Source: Gambelia wislizenii
Lineage: Eukaryota; Chordata; Lepidosauria; Squamata; Crotaphytidae
Assembly (NCBI GenBank): GCA_030847615.1
Contig: JAUMIR010000001.1
Location: forward strand, 62,509,501-62,573,500
Direction of reading: 5' to 3'
Length of the DNA: 64,000 nucleotides
Shown: piece by piece, positions 11,877 through 22,040 of the stretch
Layout: every line of letters begins with the position of its first letter
Position numbering within the stretch: the stretch's first letter is position 1
Notes under the pieces: model-generated
Seen by the model: only the letters and a program-made list of their open reading frames with translations
The model's database searches: none
What the model was told of the DNA's origin: nothing
Position numbers and translations under genes: made by a program

Positions 11877-12744
11877 GGGTCGTTTACACGGGCAAATATT
11901 CCCCTAAATATACCACTAAGATAGCTCATAGTTCCCATGGATTGCAGCACAGCATCACCTCATTCAGCAGGGGGAAAGGTAAAACACCCAAATATAGCAT
12001 GACAGGGGATGTCGCTATTTTTGCAGGAATATTTGCAATGTAGTGCTTTATTGGCAGTGTAAACTAGCATTCCGCTAAGGGTTAAAGCACAGCTGCATTG
12101 TGATTAGTTGATGATGCAGGGGTGGGCTTAAAGAGGGGCAGGGAGGAGGCAAAGACAGTTGCCATTAGAGAAGAAACTTGCAAAAATCCTGTCTGCTATT
12201 TTGCGAGTCAGTTTGCAAAAAAAAAAAAAAAAAAAAAAAAAGGATTCCCAACAACTTTCATTCAGGGAGCATTCCTTCTCATCCTCTCTGCTGTTTTGAA
12301 AGTATGTAAAAGCTCGTTCGTCACTTTTATCCTGTGCACGGGGGAGGGAGAGAAACCATTTCACAAAGGGCTGTAGCAAGCTGAACTGCTATTTTCCCTC
12401 TCTCTCTCTCTCTCCCTCCCTCTCTCTCTCTCTCTCTGCTTGGGGGAGGGATTGGGAGGGGGAGATAGAGAGACAGAGAGAGAGAGAGAGAGAGAGCAGC
12501 TGGAAAAACTTGAGATCCATGGCATGGCAGCAAGGTCTTTTAGCAGCGAGATTACTCTCACTCTGCTTTATGGAGTGAGTTCATTTACAGGCAGATTTAC
12601 AGAGCCACACAGAGCCACACACCCCACACTTATTCAAGTCTGAACTTCAAAGCGACATAATCAGAAAAAAAAACCTGACTGGCACAGCTGCGGAAAATAA
12701 TTAAACCGCAAGTTGCCGCAATAAATCTGCTGTGTAAACCGGCC
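11877..12744. mobile_element. Nonautonomous TIR element with GGCCGTTTACAC-type ends, 5-bp TSD
   Basis: The element starts gggtcgtttacacgg and ends ctgtgtaaaccggcc (inverted gGCCGGTTTACACAG). It is flanked by a 5-bp duplication CCAGG (11,872-11,876 and 12,745-12,749). Removing it restores CR1 sequence. The 868-bp interior is non-coding and contains an A25 tract (about 12,217) and a (CT)n/(AG)n inverted pair (12,398-12,497). The element at 42,882-44,019 has related ends and a 5-bp duplication, so they form one family. Superfamily unknown: 5-bp duplications occur in Transib and some hAT lineages. Confidence 0.8.
12398..12497. repeat. (CT)n then (AG)n inverted microsatellite pair
   Basis: Pyrimidine tracts (ctctctct with ccctccc) to 12,437 are followed, after a G-rich spacer of about 30 bp, by agagacagagagagag to 12,497. 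The two tracts are complementary and could form a long hairpin. They lie inside the TIR element. Confidence 0.85.
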
Positions 12745-13400
12745 CCAGGAGAACATGATCACTCTCACCTAAGGATCCCACCACTTGCACCCCATTAACC
12801 AGGTCATCCCTGTTGGTTAGGATCAGATCTAAAATAGCTGACCCCCTTGTTGTCTCTTCCAGCTTTTGGACCATGAAATTGTCTTCCAGGCAAGTAAGGA
12901 ATTTGCTAGACCTTGAAGTTTTGGTTGAGTTAGATTGCCAGCAAATATCAGGATAGTTGACGTCACCCATCACTACATCTCTCCTTTCTGCGTGTGTAGT
13001 CATCTGTTCTAGAAATACATCATCCAATTCCTCCATTTGACTTGGGGGTCTGTAGTAGAGTCCCACAATAACATCCCTGTTGTTTCCCTCCCCTTTAATT
13101 TTTATCCAGATGCTCTCCACCTGGCTTCCAGTATTGATGTCATGGATCTCTTCACTGGTATAACTATCCCTGACATATAATGCTATTCCTCCTCCTTTCC
13201 TGTTTGGCCTGTTTCTCTTACAAATATTATACCCCTTTATTCCTACATTCCAATCATGCATCCCACCAGGTTTCAGTAATGCCTATTATATCATATTTGT
13301 TCTGTAGTGCTAGGAGTTCAAGTTCATCTTGCTTATTTCCCATGCTCTGTGCATTAGTGTAGAGACATCTAAGACCATGTGTTCCCTTTACTTGCTGCCT
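12745..13400 (-). pseudogene. CR1 ORF2, endonuclease part
   Basis: Starting near YTNAQSMGNKQDEL and GITETWWD, the frame continues IKGYNICKRNRPNRKGGGIALYV, VGLYYRPPSQ, VVMGDVNYPDICW, LDLILTNRDDLV and LGESDHVLL. These are the characteristic motifs of the LINE apurinic/apyrimidinic-type endonuclease, including the terminal S-D-H. The enzyme nicks target DNA to prime reverse transcription. The frame is open from about 13,261 to 12,745, where the inserted element interrupts the run towards RT. Confidence 0.85.
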
Positions 13401-13539
13401 GTGCAATTTTTTTTTGCCTCCCACTGTTGGGTCCTTGCGCTGTTTGCCTTGTTCCCTCTATGACAGTTTGATTACTTTCTCCAGCCCTTTTGCCTTCCAG
13501 AATACTATCTCCCTCCCCCCTGTGACTCAGTTTAAAACG

Positions 13540-14201
13540 CACCTGATCAAATTCTTGAGACTGTAGACAAAAATGTTTCTGCCAACTGTCATGAGATGCA
13601 CCCCATCCCTTGCCAGAAGTGCCACCTCATGGAAGCACAGCCCATGATCCAAGAATCCAAATTATTCTCAGTGACACCATCTACAGAGCCAGTTGTTTAC
13701 GTTGGCTATTTTCCTCTCCCTTCCTGGACCATGCCCTTCAACTGGCAGAAGAGATGAGATGACAACCTGTGCATCCATTTCTTTCAGCTTCCTCCCCAGA
13801 GCCTCATAATCTCTTCTGATCTTCGGAAAGTTGTGCCTTGCAGTATCATTGGTTCCCACATGGACCAAAAGGAAGGGGTAATGATCTGTAGGCTTGACGA
13901 GTCTTGTCCACATCACGGATCTTTTCCCCAGGGAGACAACACACCTCCCAAGACATCTTGTCAGGCCCACAAACCACTGCTTCTGTACCCCGCTGCAAGG
14001 AGTCCCCCACCACCACACGCCTCCCTTGAGGCTTCGCAGCTGCTGTTCCTTGCGGTGGTCCTCTCAAGGTCCCCTGCTCTGCCCCTGAATTCTGTCCATG
14101 CTGTTCTTCCTCATTGTCCTTGATAAGGGAGAGGGCTTCAAATCAATTCTGTAGCTGCAAGCTGCTTGAAGAATCCCTGGATTTTCTTGTTCTGTGTGTG
14201 A
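13540..14201 (-). pseudogene. CR1 ORF1 with SGNH-type esterase domain
   Basis: The minus-strand blocks are VVVGDSLQRG (nucleophile Ser codon 13,999-14,001), LLVHVGTNDTAR, VVISSLLPV and, after an in-frame stop, RDGVHL (13,593-13,610). These match the GDS nucleophile block, the GTND block and the D-x-x-H block of SGNH/GDSL hydrolases. Some CR1-family ORF1 proteins are known to carry such an esterase domain; its role in retrotransposition is unsettled. A frameshift near 13,850 splits the first two blocks, and a stop near 13,670 precedes the Asp-His block, so no full protein is made. Confidence 0.8.
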
Positions 14202-14464
14202 CATTCCTCATATAATCTCTGGGATTTCCGGAGGCACACCCTTTCTGACCTTCTCTGGCTGAAGGTAGGTACCTCCTCTTCCTGCTCCTCTATGTCTCCC
14301 AGGCCTAGAACCTCTGCTGGGGGAAGCTAGGCTGCTGAGTCATTGGCTCTGCTGCAGTTGGCATAACAGAGCTAGGTTCTGGCTCAGCCACCTCTGCTGG
14401 AGCTGGCAGAGCAAAGCTAGAGCCTGGCTCAGCCTCCTCGTCCTCAGCCTGGCTGGCCATGACA

Positions 14465-15190
14465 CACTAATCCAATCAAGGATAGCTGAGCATTCAGTGT
14501 TTATAAAGCGGGTTCTTCTTCTTTCTCCCTCATCCACAACAGAAAGCTACCTGTGCCCATTTAGTCCCAAATGTCTCATCTATTAATGATAGTTAACATA
14601 TCCAGAGAATTATTTATCTAATACTGGGAATTCCCAGTAGATGTTGCATTCCACTCTAACTCCCATCACCTCAAGGGAAATATCAAATATCTATATCACC
14701 CTAAAATGCTACCAAAGTGTGCACAGATCCCTTTCCTGCTGACACTCTGTCAGTCTGTGTCACCAGGCACACAGATCCTGTTCCTCTCATCTCTATGACT
14801 ATCTGTGTAGCCAGACTCTCACCCCTGCCCTTCATCACTCTAACAGTCTGTATTACCAGGGTTGCAGCCTGAGCACAAATCTCTGCTCTTCAGATTGGTA
14901 TATTATAACCCACAATCTCCTCACCCTATTCCTCTATCCAAATGCTTCCTACTTTCTTTGATAGCCTTGGGTGATAGCTTCAAGCTTGAATGTTAGCATG
15001 ACTGCTGTTAAGATTAAATTCCAATAAAGAATCCTTTTATTGTACGTTCTGGCTTGAGTCCATTTAGTGAGTACTAATATACATTGGTCAAAATATCCCC
15101 ACAGTTGCCCAACCTCTCACATGCCAATTTGAACTAACTAAATTCTCCAAATTAAGATTTGGACACATGTGGAATTTTCACAGACCTCAG
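14465..15190 (+). mobile_element. Right part of the interrupted LTR-family copy (polyadenylation region)
   Basis: Continues the outer LTR family after the CACTA duplication. It carries the shared blocks ttccactctaactccc, a TATA-like ctatatcaccc, an AATAAA at 15,023-15,028, gtgagtactaatatacat and the trailing ttggacacatgtggaa. The same order is found at 18,230-18,730, 36,690-37,080 and 52,820-53,270. No internal genes follow. Confidence 0.65.
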
Positions 15191-15838
15191 CAATTCGTTA
15201 ACACCTCCATCAGTTACTCAATTTGAAGATTCCAATTAAGCTCAGGGAAATGAAAGGGATATATGTATGGGAAATGATATCATTGTTCTTCCCTACTACT
15301 TTAAAAAAGGAAGTCTGGATACTTTGATCCTGAAAACTCTAGCTCCACTTCATTATTTCTCTATGAAAAGAAATTGCATTTTGCATCTCCCAGCTTTAAT
15401 AGGAAAATGAAGTTTAGAAGGGACAGAGATGGCAAAGGACTTTTTAAAAAATTATTTATTTACAATGAACCAGGGTGTGTTGGTCAAGTTACTTGACCAC
15501 TCTAAAAGTGGCATGGTGTGAGGAATGGAAAGAGAAAGAAATGAGAATCTCTTCACCTTCCCCACCCCAACCTCTTTTCAAGCTACTGATTAAATAAAGC
15601 TAAAGTAGGAACAACAATACTTCCCGAACAGACAGAAAGCTGGCTTTTTAAAACACATGTGATCCTGGCTATTGTTGCTGCCTCTGGTGTTGAGCAAAAA
15701 GAACCCAGACCCTGAAGTTTCTCATACCAATTGTTGTTTACATTTCTTTCTTTTTTTTTAATGCAGATAGTAGGAACAAGCTGGGAAATACCTCTTCTAG
15801 CAAGCCACTTCTAGGTGGCATAAACACTGAGCTAGAAA
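15191..15838. other. No feature recognised
   Basis: Anonymous DNA, including a short aaattatttattta stretch. No termini or coding similarity seen. Confidence 0.45.
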
Positions 15839-16345
15839 ATAGAATCATAGAATTGGAAGAGACCATGAGGGCCATCCAGTCCAACCCTCTGCATGCAGGA
15901 ATACAGAATCAAACCACTCCCAACAGATGGCCATCCAGCCTTTATTTAAAAACCTCCAAAGAAGGAGACTCCACCAAACTCTGAGGCAGTGCATTCCACT
16001 GCTGAACAGCTCTTAGTTCTTCCTAATGTTTAGGTGGAATTTCTTTTCTTGTAGTTTGAGTCCATTGCTCCATGACCTACTAGTCTCTGGAGCAGTAGAA
16101 AACAAGCTTGCTTCCTCTTAAACATAATATCCTTTCGAGTATTTAAACATGATTATCATGTTAGCTGTTAGCCTTCTCTCCCCCAGGCTAAACATACCCA
16201 GCTCCCTAAGCCACTCCTCATAGGGCATGGTTTCTAGACCTTTCACCATTTTGGTTGCCCTCCCCTGGACACATTCCAGCTTGTTAATATCCTTTTTGAA
16301 TTGTGGTGCCCAAAACGGAAGACAGTATTCCAGGTCTGGCCAAAG
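15839..16345 (-). mobile_element. CR1 LINE 3' fragment
   Basis: The minus-strand 3' end of a CR1: it begins (on +) agaatcatagaattggaag and continues with blocks parallel to 9,660-10,170, including the region around gccatccag, aggctaaacatacccagctc and ctttttgaattgtggtgcc. The coding equivalent is the end of the RT thumb. It is 5' truncated, as most CR1 copies are. Confidence 0.9.
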
Positions 16346-16349
16346 CAGA

Positions 16350-17088
16350 TGATCAGATTTTTAAAAGATGATCTGACGCAGTGTAACAAGAGCTTCAAAA
16401 CTTACTCTTGGGGGTTACAATTTCCAAAATCTTTACTGCCATGTTGGCAGGGGAGATTCTTTTGCCTTAAAAAGTAACTGTTCAAAGCAATGAGTGCAAT
16501 GCTACTAAGCATGTTTATCTTCACTTATTTCCACCATGCAGGAACCAATAATTTTCTATCCACTCCACGAGGATGCAAGGGTTTCTGTGCAAATCTCAAG
16601 CACTTATTCAAGTATAATTTATGCAATTTGCTCAAAATACATGGATTCCTGTGGCTGGAAACTTCAGGTAGTTTTCCGGCATGTCTTTTTTTGTGGGGGA
16701 AAAGAGCAGAAATCAGTGTCTTTTGCACAAAATATGTTTTGTGCCCCAAAGTACATTTTCTGTGTAGGAATATAACATGATTTATTTTTATTATGTTTTT
16801 TGCAAATGACTTTCCCCCAACAAAGTACCAAAATAAGATTCTTGCAGCTCTCCACCTTTTCCTCAGCAGAATGTCTCATGTATTAATTTATTTTTTTCAT
16901 TGAGGTTGTGATTATTAACAAGCATTCTTCACATTCCAAAATACTACTTTATACACTCCTATAAAGTTCAAATGTGATGAAATGATTAGAAAGACTTGAA
17001 AAATGACTGTCAAGCTTCTGTGTCCTAGGTATTCCTGCCCATGCAGACAAGCCCTTAACTTGTATGTTCTTCCTCATTAGAAACTTTT
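16350..17088. other. No firm feature; isolated terminal repeat at about 17,031-17,058
   Basis: Anonymous DNA. The segment near 17,031-17,058 (gcccatgcagacaagccctta) matches the right terminal repeat of the MITE family at 35,532-36,090. I find no matching left end, so it is at most a fragment. Confidence 0.4.
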
Positions 17089-18730
17089 TGTCATCTTATA
17101 CCCCCTCCATCCAATAATTCATAATTTGGCAAAATTGGACAGTTCACGAGGTCTCAAGTAGACCAGGACCAACCAAACTTAGGTTATGGGAAAATCACCC
17201 AAAGACCTAAAGAAGTTGTCTTGCAAATTCCCCAACAACATGTCCAGGAAGAGCTTAAGTGAATCCCCCCCCCACTTTAGTCAAAGTCATTAGGGTGGAA
17301 TGTGCTAATCTTTCCTGGACACACATGGCAGTGAGTCATACCCCAGAACAAACAGTGTCTGGAATCCTCATTATCCACAAAATGTCTTTCCCTCACACCT
17401 TTTCCTATCCACAATACAAAGGCTCCCTTAAGACCATTAAAGTTAATGTCTCAACCATTAGCAGCAATCAGAGTAGCTGGAGCATCCTGAACTCAGAGTG
17501 GCAAGTGCCTGAGGAACAACAGGGGAATAATGAAGGATCAACAGTTGCAGTTCTAGCCTGTTGTCAATTGTTCATAATAGAAACAAGAATTACCCAGAGC
17601 CAGTCCAGAAGTCATTCACCAATAATCCATATAAGATGCAAGAGTAGTCAAAAGCCAGTCCAGAGTTCAGTTACAGAGTTCAGTTACAAAGTTCAGTTAC
17701 CAGGTGCCAGGAAAACCAGTAGTCAATCCAGAGTTCTGTAGACTCAGGGCCGAGGTCCAAGTCCATGGTCAGCAAGGGTTGATTGCCACAGTCCAGAAGT
17801 CCATCTGAAGTCAAGGTGAGCAAGGATCCAGGAGGACTGCAACAGCTCAAAATAAGCAGTTGTCAGCACTGGCTTGAAGGAAGATCTGCTTCCAGATTTA
17901 TAGCCAGAGCTTCAAGCCCAGCTGGGCCTCATTAGTGAGGAGGCAAGTCAGCATTTGGTATTTAAATGCAGCTGGGTATGGCATTTGTCTCTTCAGCATA
18001 CAGAGAAGGGAGGTGGCATGTCATCTGTATCATCTATTACCGGCTTGCAGACTGTTTGTTTTTCAGAGTGAGGTTTGTTTTCTTTCTCTGGTTCAGCTGC
18101 CCTCTTGGAGGGAGCTGGAGCAGTCTCTGCTTTTTCAGACTCAGCTTGTCTGTGTTCTCTGCTTCCTCCTCCTCCTCCTGAGCCAGGGGGTTCATGACAC
18201 AGAACTTCCATTGTTTAATCTTGGAAACTCATCTAAACATTGTTTCTCACTCAAAGCACCCCTTAAGGATGCAATATTGGGTATAAATATTACTCTCAAA
18301 CAATAGCCATGTATGCACACTTCTTCTTGTACCATCACTGTGCCAGACTGCAGTTGCACTGTCAGCTTCAAGCCCGAATTTCTTTGCTGCATGAATCTCT
18401 GATCCCTGGACAGGTAGTTATAGCCCATTTCCCCAAATCTATTCCTCTATTCGATTTTTTTTCATCCTGATTCTTTGTTAGCTTTGTGTGGTTCTCTTGA
18501 GTACATGTGTGAATGCTGCCATGATTATTTTTCAATAAAAACCATTTTTATTTTATTTTGGCTTAGAGTCTCATCAGTGAGTACTGGTATAAATAGGAGC
18601 ACAAGATGTTGCAAAGTTACCCAGTCTCTCATAACCATACCTTTGAGCTAATTAACATTCCCCAGTTTATTATCTTATTTTGAGTGTCATGAGTGGTTCC
18701 CACAGATGCCCAGCAATTTAGGTAATACTG
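17089..18730 (+). mobile_element. LTR-family copy, interrupted by a second LTR
   Basis: The left part (17,095-17,480) aligns with the inverted copy at 22,960-22,590 (shared agtcatacccc, caaac). The right part (18,200-18,730) has tcaaagcaccccttaagg, TATA box gtataaatat (18,281-18,290), AATAAA (18,534-18,539), gtgagtactggtataaat and tgtcatgagtgg near 18,694. The foreign LTR occupies about 17,482-18,199. Order and spacing of TATA and AATAAA fit an LTR promoter and polyadenylation region. No gag or pol follows. Confidence 0.7.
17482..18199 (-). mobile_element. Solo LTR (TGTCATG...GGACA family), second copy
   Basis: On the minus strand it begins tgtcatgaaccccctggctc, followed by a gaggaggaggag tract, as do the copies ending at 14,464 and 29,469. 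Its left half is rich in cagtccagagttcagttac repeats (tandem triplet at 17,658-17,701). Flanks suggest a degenerate 5-bp duplication (ctgga / cagaa), so the left boundary is approximate. Length is about 718 bp, matching its relatives. Confidence 0.65.
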
Positions 18731-19499
18731 ATTTTGCTTAGCCACATGTGTCTTGATTTTCATCTGGGAAGTGTTTAAATGCTATTTTAATCTATGATGC
18801 AAAGAATAAGATGCTCCCTTTCTCAGTTTCTTTCTAGGGCAGGCTACGTGGCACGTAGTTCCTTCACCACCTTGGTTCCTTCTTCTCATACCTGCTGCCT
18901 GGGGCAACAACCTTATGGTTCCTAATGGTAGATTCAGCAGTCGCTGCCATTCTCTTCCTGCTAGTGCAAATTGTTAGTACAGGACCATTTTCTGGAAGAA
19001 CTAGAGGCAGGGCTGGGAAGAAGTGTGAATTATGGTTCTAATAGACAAGGGTCTTCCTAGGGAGCAGATTCTATCTCATCAGTTTTAGCATTTTAGCATT
19101 ATGTGATTAATCAAAAGAAACAACTGTTTAAAAAATCATTAAACCTTCCTCTTCTGTCTGTGAAGGATGTATAGATATAAAGTATTGAAAATGGAATAAA
19201 TTTCGAGCTCAAATGAGCATCAAGCTTCTCATGAGATATTCTCATCATCTGTGGAGACAGCCATCTGGTTTTATCACCAAGAGATGTCTTGTACATTTAT
19301 TTATTCATTTATTCAAAGGATTTATAAGCTGTTTCACAAAGCAAAGTACAGTAGGGGCTGTTAGGAGATATATCACATAGGCATACAATTATGAAGAGGA
19401 AAACTACTGTGAATTACACAGGCCATTCATGTTTTTAAAGGCAGAAGTTAAGAGGGATGTTTTAAAGCTCTTCCTAAAGTCCTTTGCTTAGCAGGATAA
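18731..19499. other. No feature recognised
   Basis: Anonymous DNA. A short attt repeat lies near 19,297. No element ends or coding similarity seen. Confidence 0.45.
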
Positions 19500-20921
19500 A
19501 TCAATCAGTCATAAGGGTGTTACAAAACTGTGGGGCCAACACAAAGAGGACTCTGTCTCTTGAGCAACAAAAAATATTTTTTAAGAGACATTCAAGGCAA
19601 GGGAATGACCAAGGAGACAGTGGAACAGCTGTTCAGTAGGGATAGCAAAATGATAACAAATTACAGTAAAATGACAGAACTACTCAATACATATTTTGCT
19701 TCAGTTCCCCTCCCCTCCCCTCCCCTCCAAAAATAAAAATAAAAAGAGAATTGTGTACTTCCATGCAGCAGCAGAGACCTTGGAAGGGGTCTGGATTGCA
19801 AATCAAGACTGACAGGGAGCTAGTCAGCAATCACTTATCTAATCTAAGAAACATATTCAAGGAGAGCTGTGTTGGCCATGCAGCAAAACAAAAGCCAGAA
19901 TCCACAAAGAACTGATACCTTTATTGGCCAACTAAACTGCAAAACACATGATGCAAGCTTTCAAAGCTCTACAGGCTTCTTCATCAGGAAAAAAGATGTT
20001 TAAAAATAAAGAAAAGTGTTGGTGTTGAAGTCGCAGGCCTACATCTTGTCTCAGATCTTGCTTGTGTTGTTGTTCAGGTCCTGCAGGCAGAGGCCACTCC
20101 TCCTTCCTGGCCATGTGGTGTGCTGAGACAAAGGACAGTAAAATTTAACTCCTTCTACAGCAGCAAGACAAAGATCATTGGATTTTTCGAGAAGTCTCTG
20201 TACTGCTATATCCTCTGTCTCGCAGGTATAGGATGGGGGATGCACAGCTCAGAAGTACTACATGAAAAAAGGACCTTGGGATTATTGCTGGTCATAAGTT
20301 GAACATGAGCTGGCAGTGTTATGCCGCAGCAAAAAAGGCAAATGCTATTTTACCCGGCATTAATAGAAGCATAGTTTTCAAGTCAAGGGAAGTAATAGCC
20401 CCCATACATTCTTCACTGTCCAGGCCTCATCTGGAGTACTGCATTCAGTTCTGGGTGCCTCATTTTAAGAAGGATATAGAGAAGTTGGAGCAGGATCAGA
20501 AAGGGGCAACAAGGATAATAAGAGGTAGGAGGAACAAAACATATGAGGAAAGGTTGAGGGAGCTGGGCAGGTTCAGCTTGGTGAAGAGAAGACTGAGGAG
20601 TAACATGACTGCCCTCTTTAAATACCTCAGGGGCTGTAACAGAGAGGAGGGGGAAGCCCTGTTCTCTGCTCACCAGAGGTCATGACCATGTCTGATGGTT
20701 TGATGCTACAGAAAAGATTTTGATTGAATATTAGAAGGAATTTCTTGGCAGTCACAGTGGTTCAGCAATGAAATCAAATGCCTAGAGGGGTGGTGGGATC
20801 CCCAGAGGCTGGACAGGTATCTGCTGGTGATGCTTTAGCTGGAGATCCTGCATTGAGCAGAGGACTGGACTAGATGGCCCATGAGACCCCTTCCAACACT
20901 ATGATCCTATGACTCTAACAG
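19500..20921 (+). mobile_element. CR1 LINE fragment, interrupted by a Penelope-like 3' end
   Basis: The plus-strand CR1 coding comes in two parts. At 19,560-19,730 it reads IQGKGMTKETVEQLF and AELLNTYFASV-like (TELLNTYFASV). From 20,226 to 20,690 it reads AAAKKANAIL, SREVIAPIHSSL, LEYCIQFWVPHFKKD and TYEERLRELGRFSL. The 3' end shows ggactggactagatggccc and tatgatcctatgactct. The central RT motifs are missing. The intervening 19,850-20,225 belongs to a Penelope-like terminus, so the loss may have come with that insertion. Confidence 0.85.
19850..20225 (-). mobile_element. Penelope-like element terminal region
   Basis: The minus strand reads cctgatgaagaagcctgtag, gctttgaaagcttgcat and ttagttggccaataaagg. 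This 'gatgaag ... gaaagcttgc ... aataaa' signature is the repeated terminus of vertebrate Penelope-like elements. No GIY-YIG or RT motif is present in this piece. It lies between two CR1 halves. Confidence 0.6.
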
Positions 20922-21087
20922 AGAAAGTGAATAGGTAGGAACAAAGAGAACAGCAACAGAAAGAGGAGTTTGAAGGCTTTAAGATCAGCAGAAGCTCTCA
21001 CCGTCCCTCTGCCAACTGAGACATTTGTAAAAAAAACCAGTGATGCTCATTCCTTTTCTGGGAAGAGCTATAAACAATCCACTGTCT

Positions 21088-21640
21088 TGGAGATTATCTA
21101 GATGGACAATTTACCCTGGCTTCCCCCCTCCCCCTGTCTTGGATCCCTGCAGTCCAAATGACACAGGGCTCTTGCCCCAACTCGCCTCCAGACAGTCCTG
21201 ATGACAAAGCCAGAAGGAAGCTGGGGTAAACCCATTTAAAAGATTGCTAAATAACCTCCAGGAAAATGCACCTTTTGTGTGGAAACCCAGATGGGTCTGG
21301 CATAGGAACACAAGGTCTGTACCTGTATGCTAGCCTGTATTGCAAGATGTTGCCAGAGCTGGCACTGTTAGTGTTGCTCTGCAGCTGGGAAGGATGCTTC
21401 CAGCACATGATCAAGTCCCCCTGCATGTGACCAGCATTGATCACATGCTGAGGGCCTTCTTCCCAATTGCAGGGGGAGTAATGTGTGACAACAGAGGAGG
21501 CACCCATCAATACAGGCTGGCATCTATGTGCGGACTTCAGCCCATTTTGTCACATTAACGAGGAGGATCAGGGCCAGCTCTGGGGCCACAATACACCACA
21601 CGGAAAGCAGCATATTCTGGCTACTATAGACAAGCCATTG
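21088..21640. mobile_element. hAT-like MITE (GGRCTTRTCTRCATG family), diverged
   Basis: The left end gattatctagatggac and right end ctatagacaagcca are weakly inverted. The interior parallels 28,494-28,770 and 35,560-35,900: cagggctcttgcccca, cagtcctgatgac, and gatcacatgctgagggcc for the family's ggtcacatg block. It is non-coding. Confidence 0.6.
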
Positions 21641-22040
21641 ATTCATTACATTTCTCCGTGTTCCACCTGCATTCCTTTTCTATTTTCTGTTCCTTTACAT
21701 GAGATCTAGTTTTTTCTTCTTGAAACTGATATGCATTTTCCAGTTTCTTAGTTTCTTAGGAGATTTTCAGATGGGGGAAATAATCCCCGGGGAGATCGGG
21801 AGAGAAATGGGGCTGATCTGGTGCCAGCACTCTGTTCCGCATGCCACCTTCCTTCTCCCGTCATCCTCCCTCCATCCTGCTTCCGTTTCCCTCCCACTAT
21901 GTTATGCTATTTTTTACTAAAGAAGAACTTTCGTTAGTAAAAAAAAATCAGAAGGGAAATGAAAGCAGGACTCATGGGGCATGACAGCTACTTAGGTCGT
22001 GATCATGACATTATTGCAATATTTGTACCACCCCTCCCAT
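21641..22040. other. No firm feature
   Basis: A segment near 21,775-21,830 (ggagagaaatggggctgatctgg) resembles the right part of the MITE at 35,532-36,090. The rest is anonymous. Confidence 0.35.

Larger units (their letters stand above)
9659..14201 (-). mobile_element. CR1 LINE, nearly complete, with an inserted TIR element
   Basis: The element runs right to left. Its 3' end (9,659) has the CR1 terminal repeat catagaatcatagaatt, and coding blocks follow in CR1 order: ORF1 esterase, AP endonuclease, reverse transcriptase. Removing the 868-bp insertion at 11,877-12,744 leaves about 3.7 kb, close to the usual length of about 4.5 kb. Flanks give a 9/10 candidate duplication (catttctcat at 9,649; cattcctcat at 14,202). 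It lies inside the LTR at 9,270-14,464 and is therefore younger. Confidence 0.85.
9270..14464 (-). mobile_element. Solo LTR (TGTCATG...GGACA family), interrupted by a CR1 LINE
   Basis: The LTR-type sequence begins (on +) tgtccgggaaagcagcc and ends ggctggccatgaca. It is flanked by a perfect 5-bp duplication CACTA (9,265-9,269 and 14,465-14,469), as expected for integrase-mediated insertion. Without the CR1 it would be about 640 bp. The related copies at 28,783-29,469 and about 17,482-18,199 are 690-720 bp. The left half holds short repeats such as caagtcagcgagtccagtcc. No gag or pol is attached, so it is best read as a solo LTR. Confidence 0.75.

Noticed and set aside
17658..17701. CRISPR-like short repeats
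   Set aside because: Three adjacent agttcagttac repeats without unique spacers, in a eukaryotic LTR; a simple tandem duplication.
18281..18290. TATA box as host-gene promoter
   Set aside because: The same TATA and AATAAA order recurs in all copies of the LTR family, so it belongs to the mobile element.
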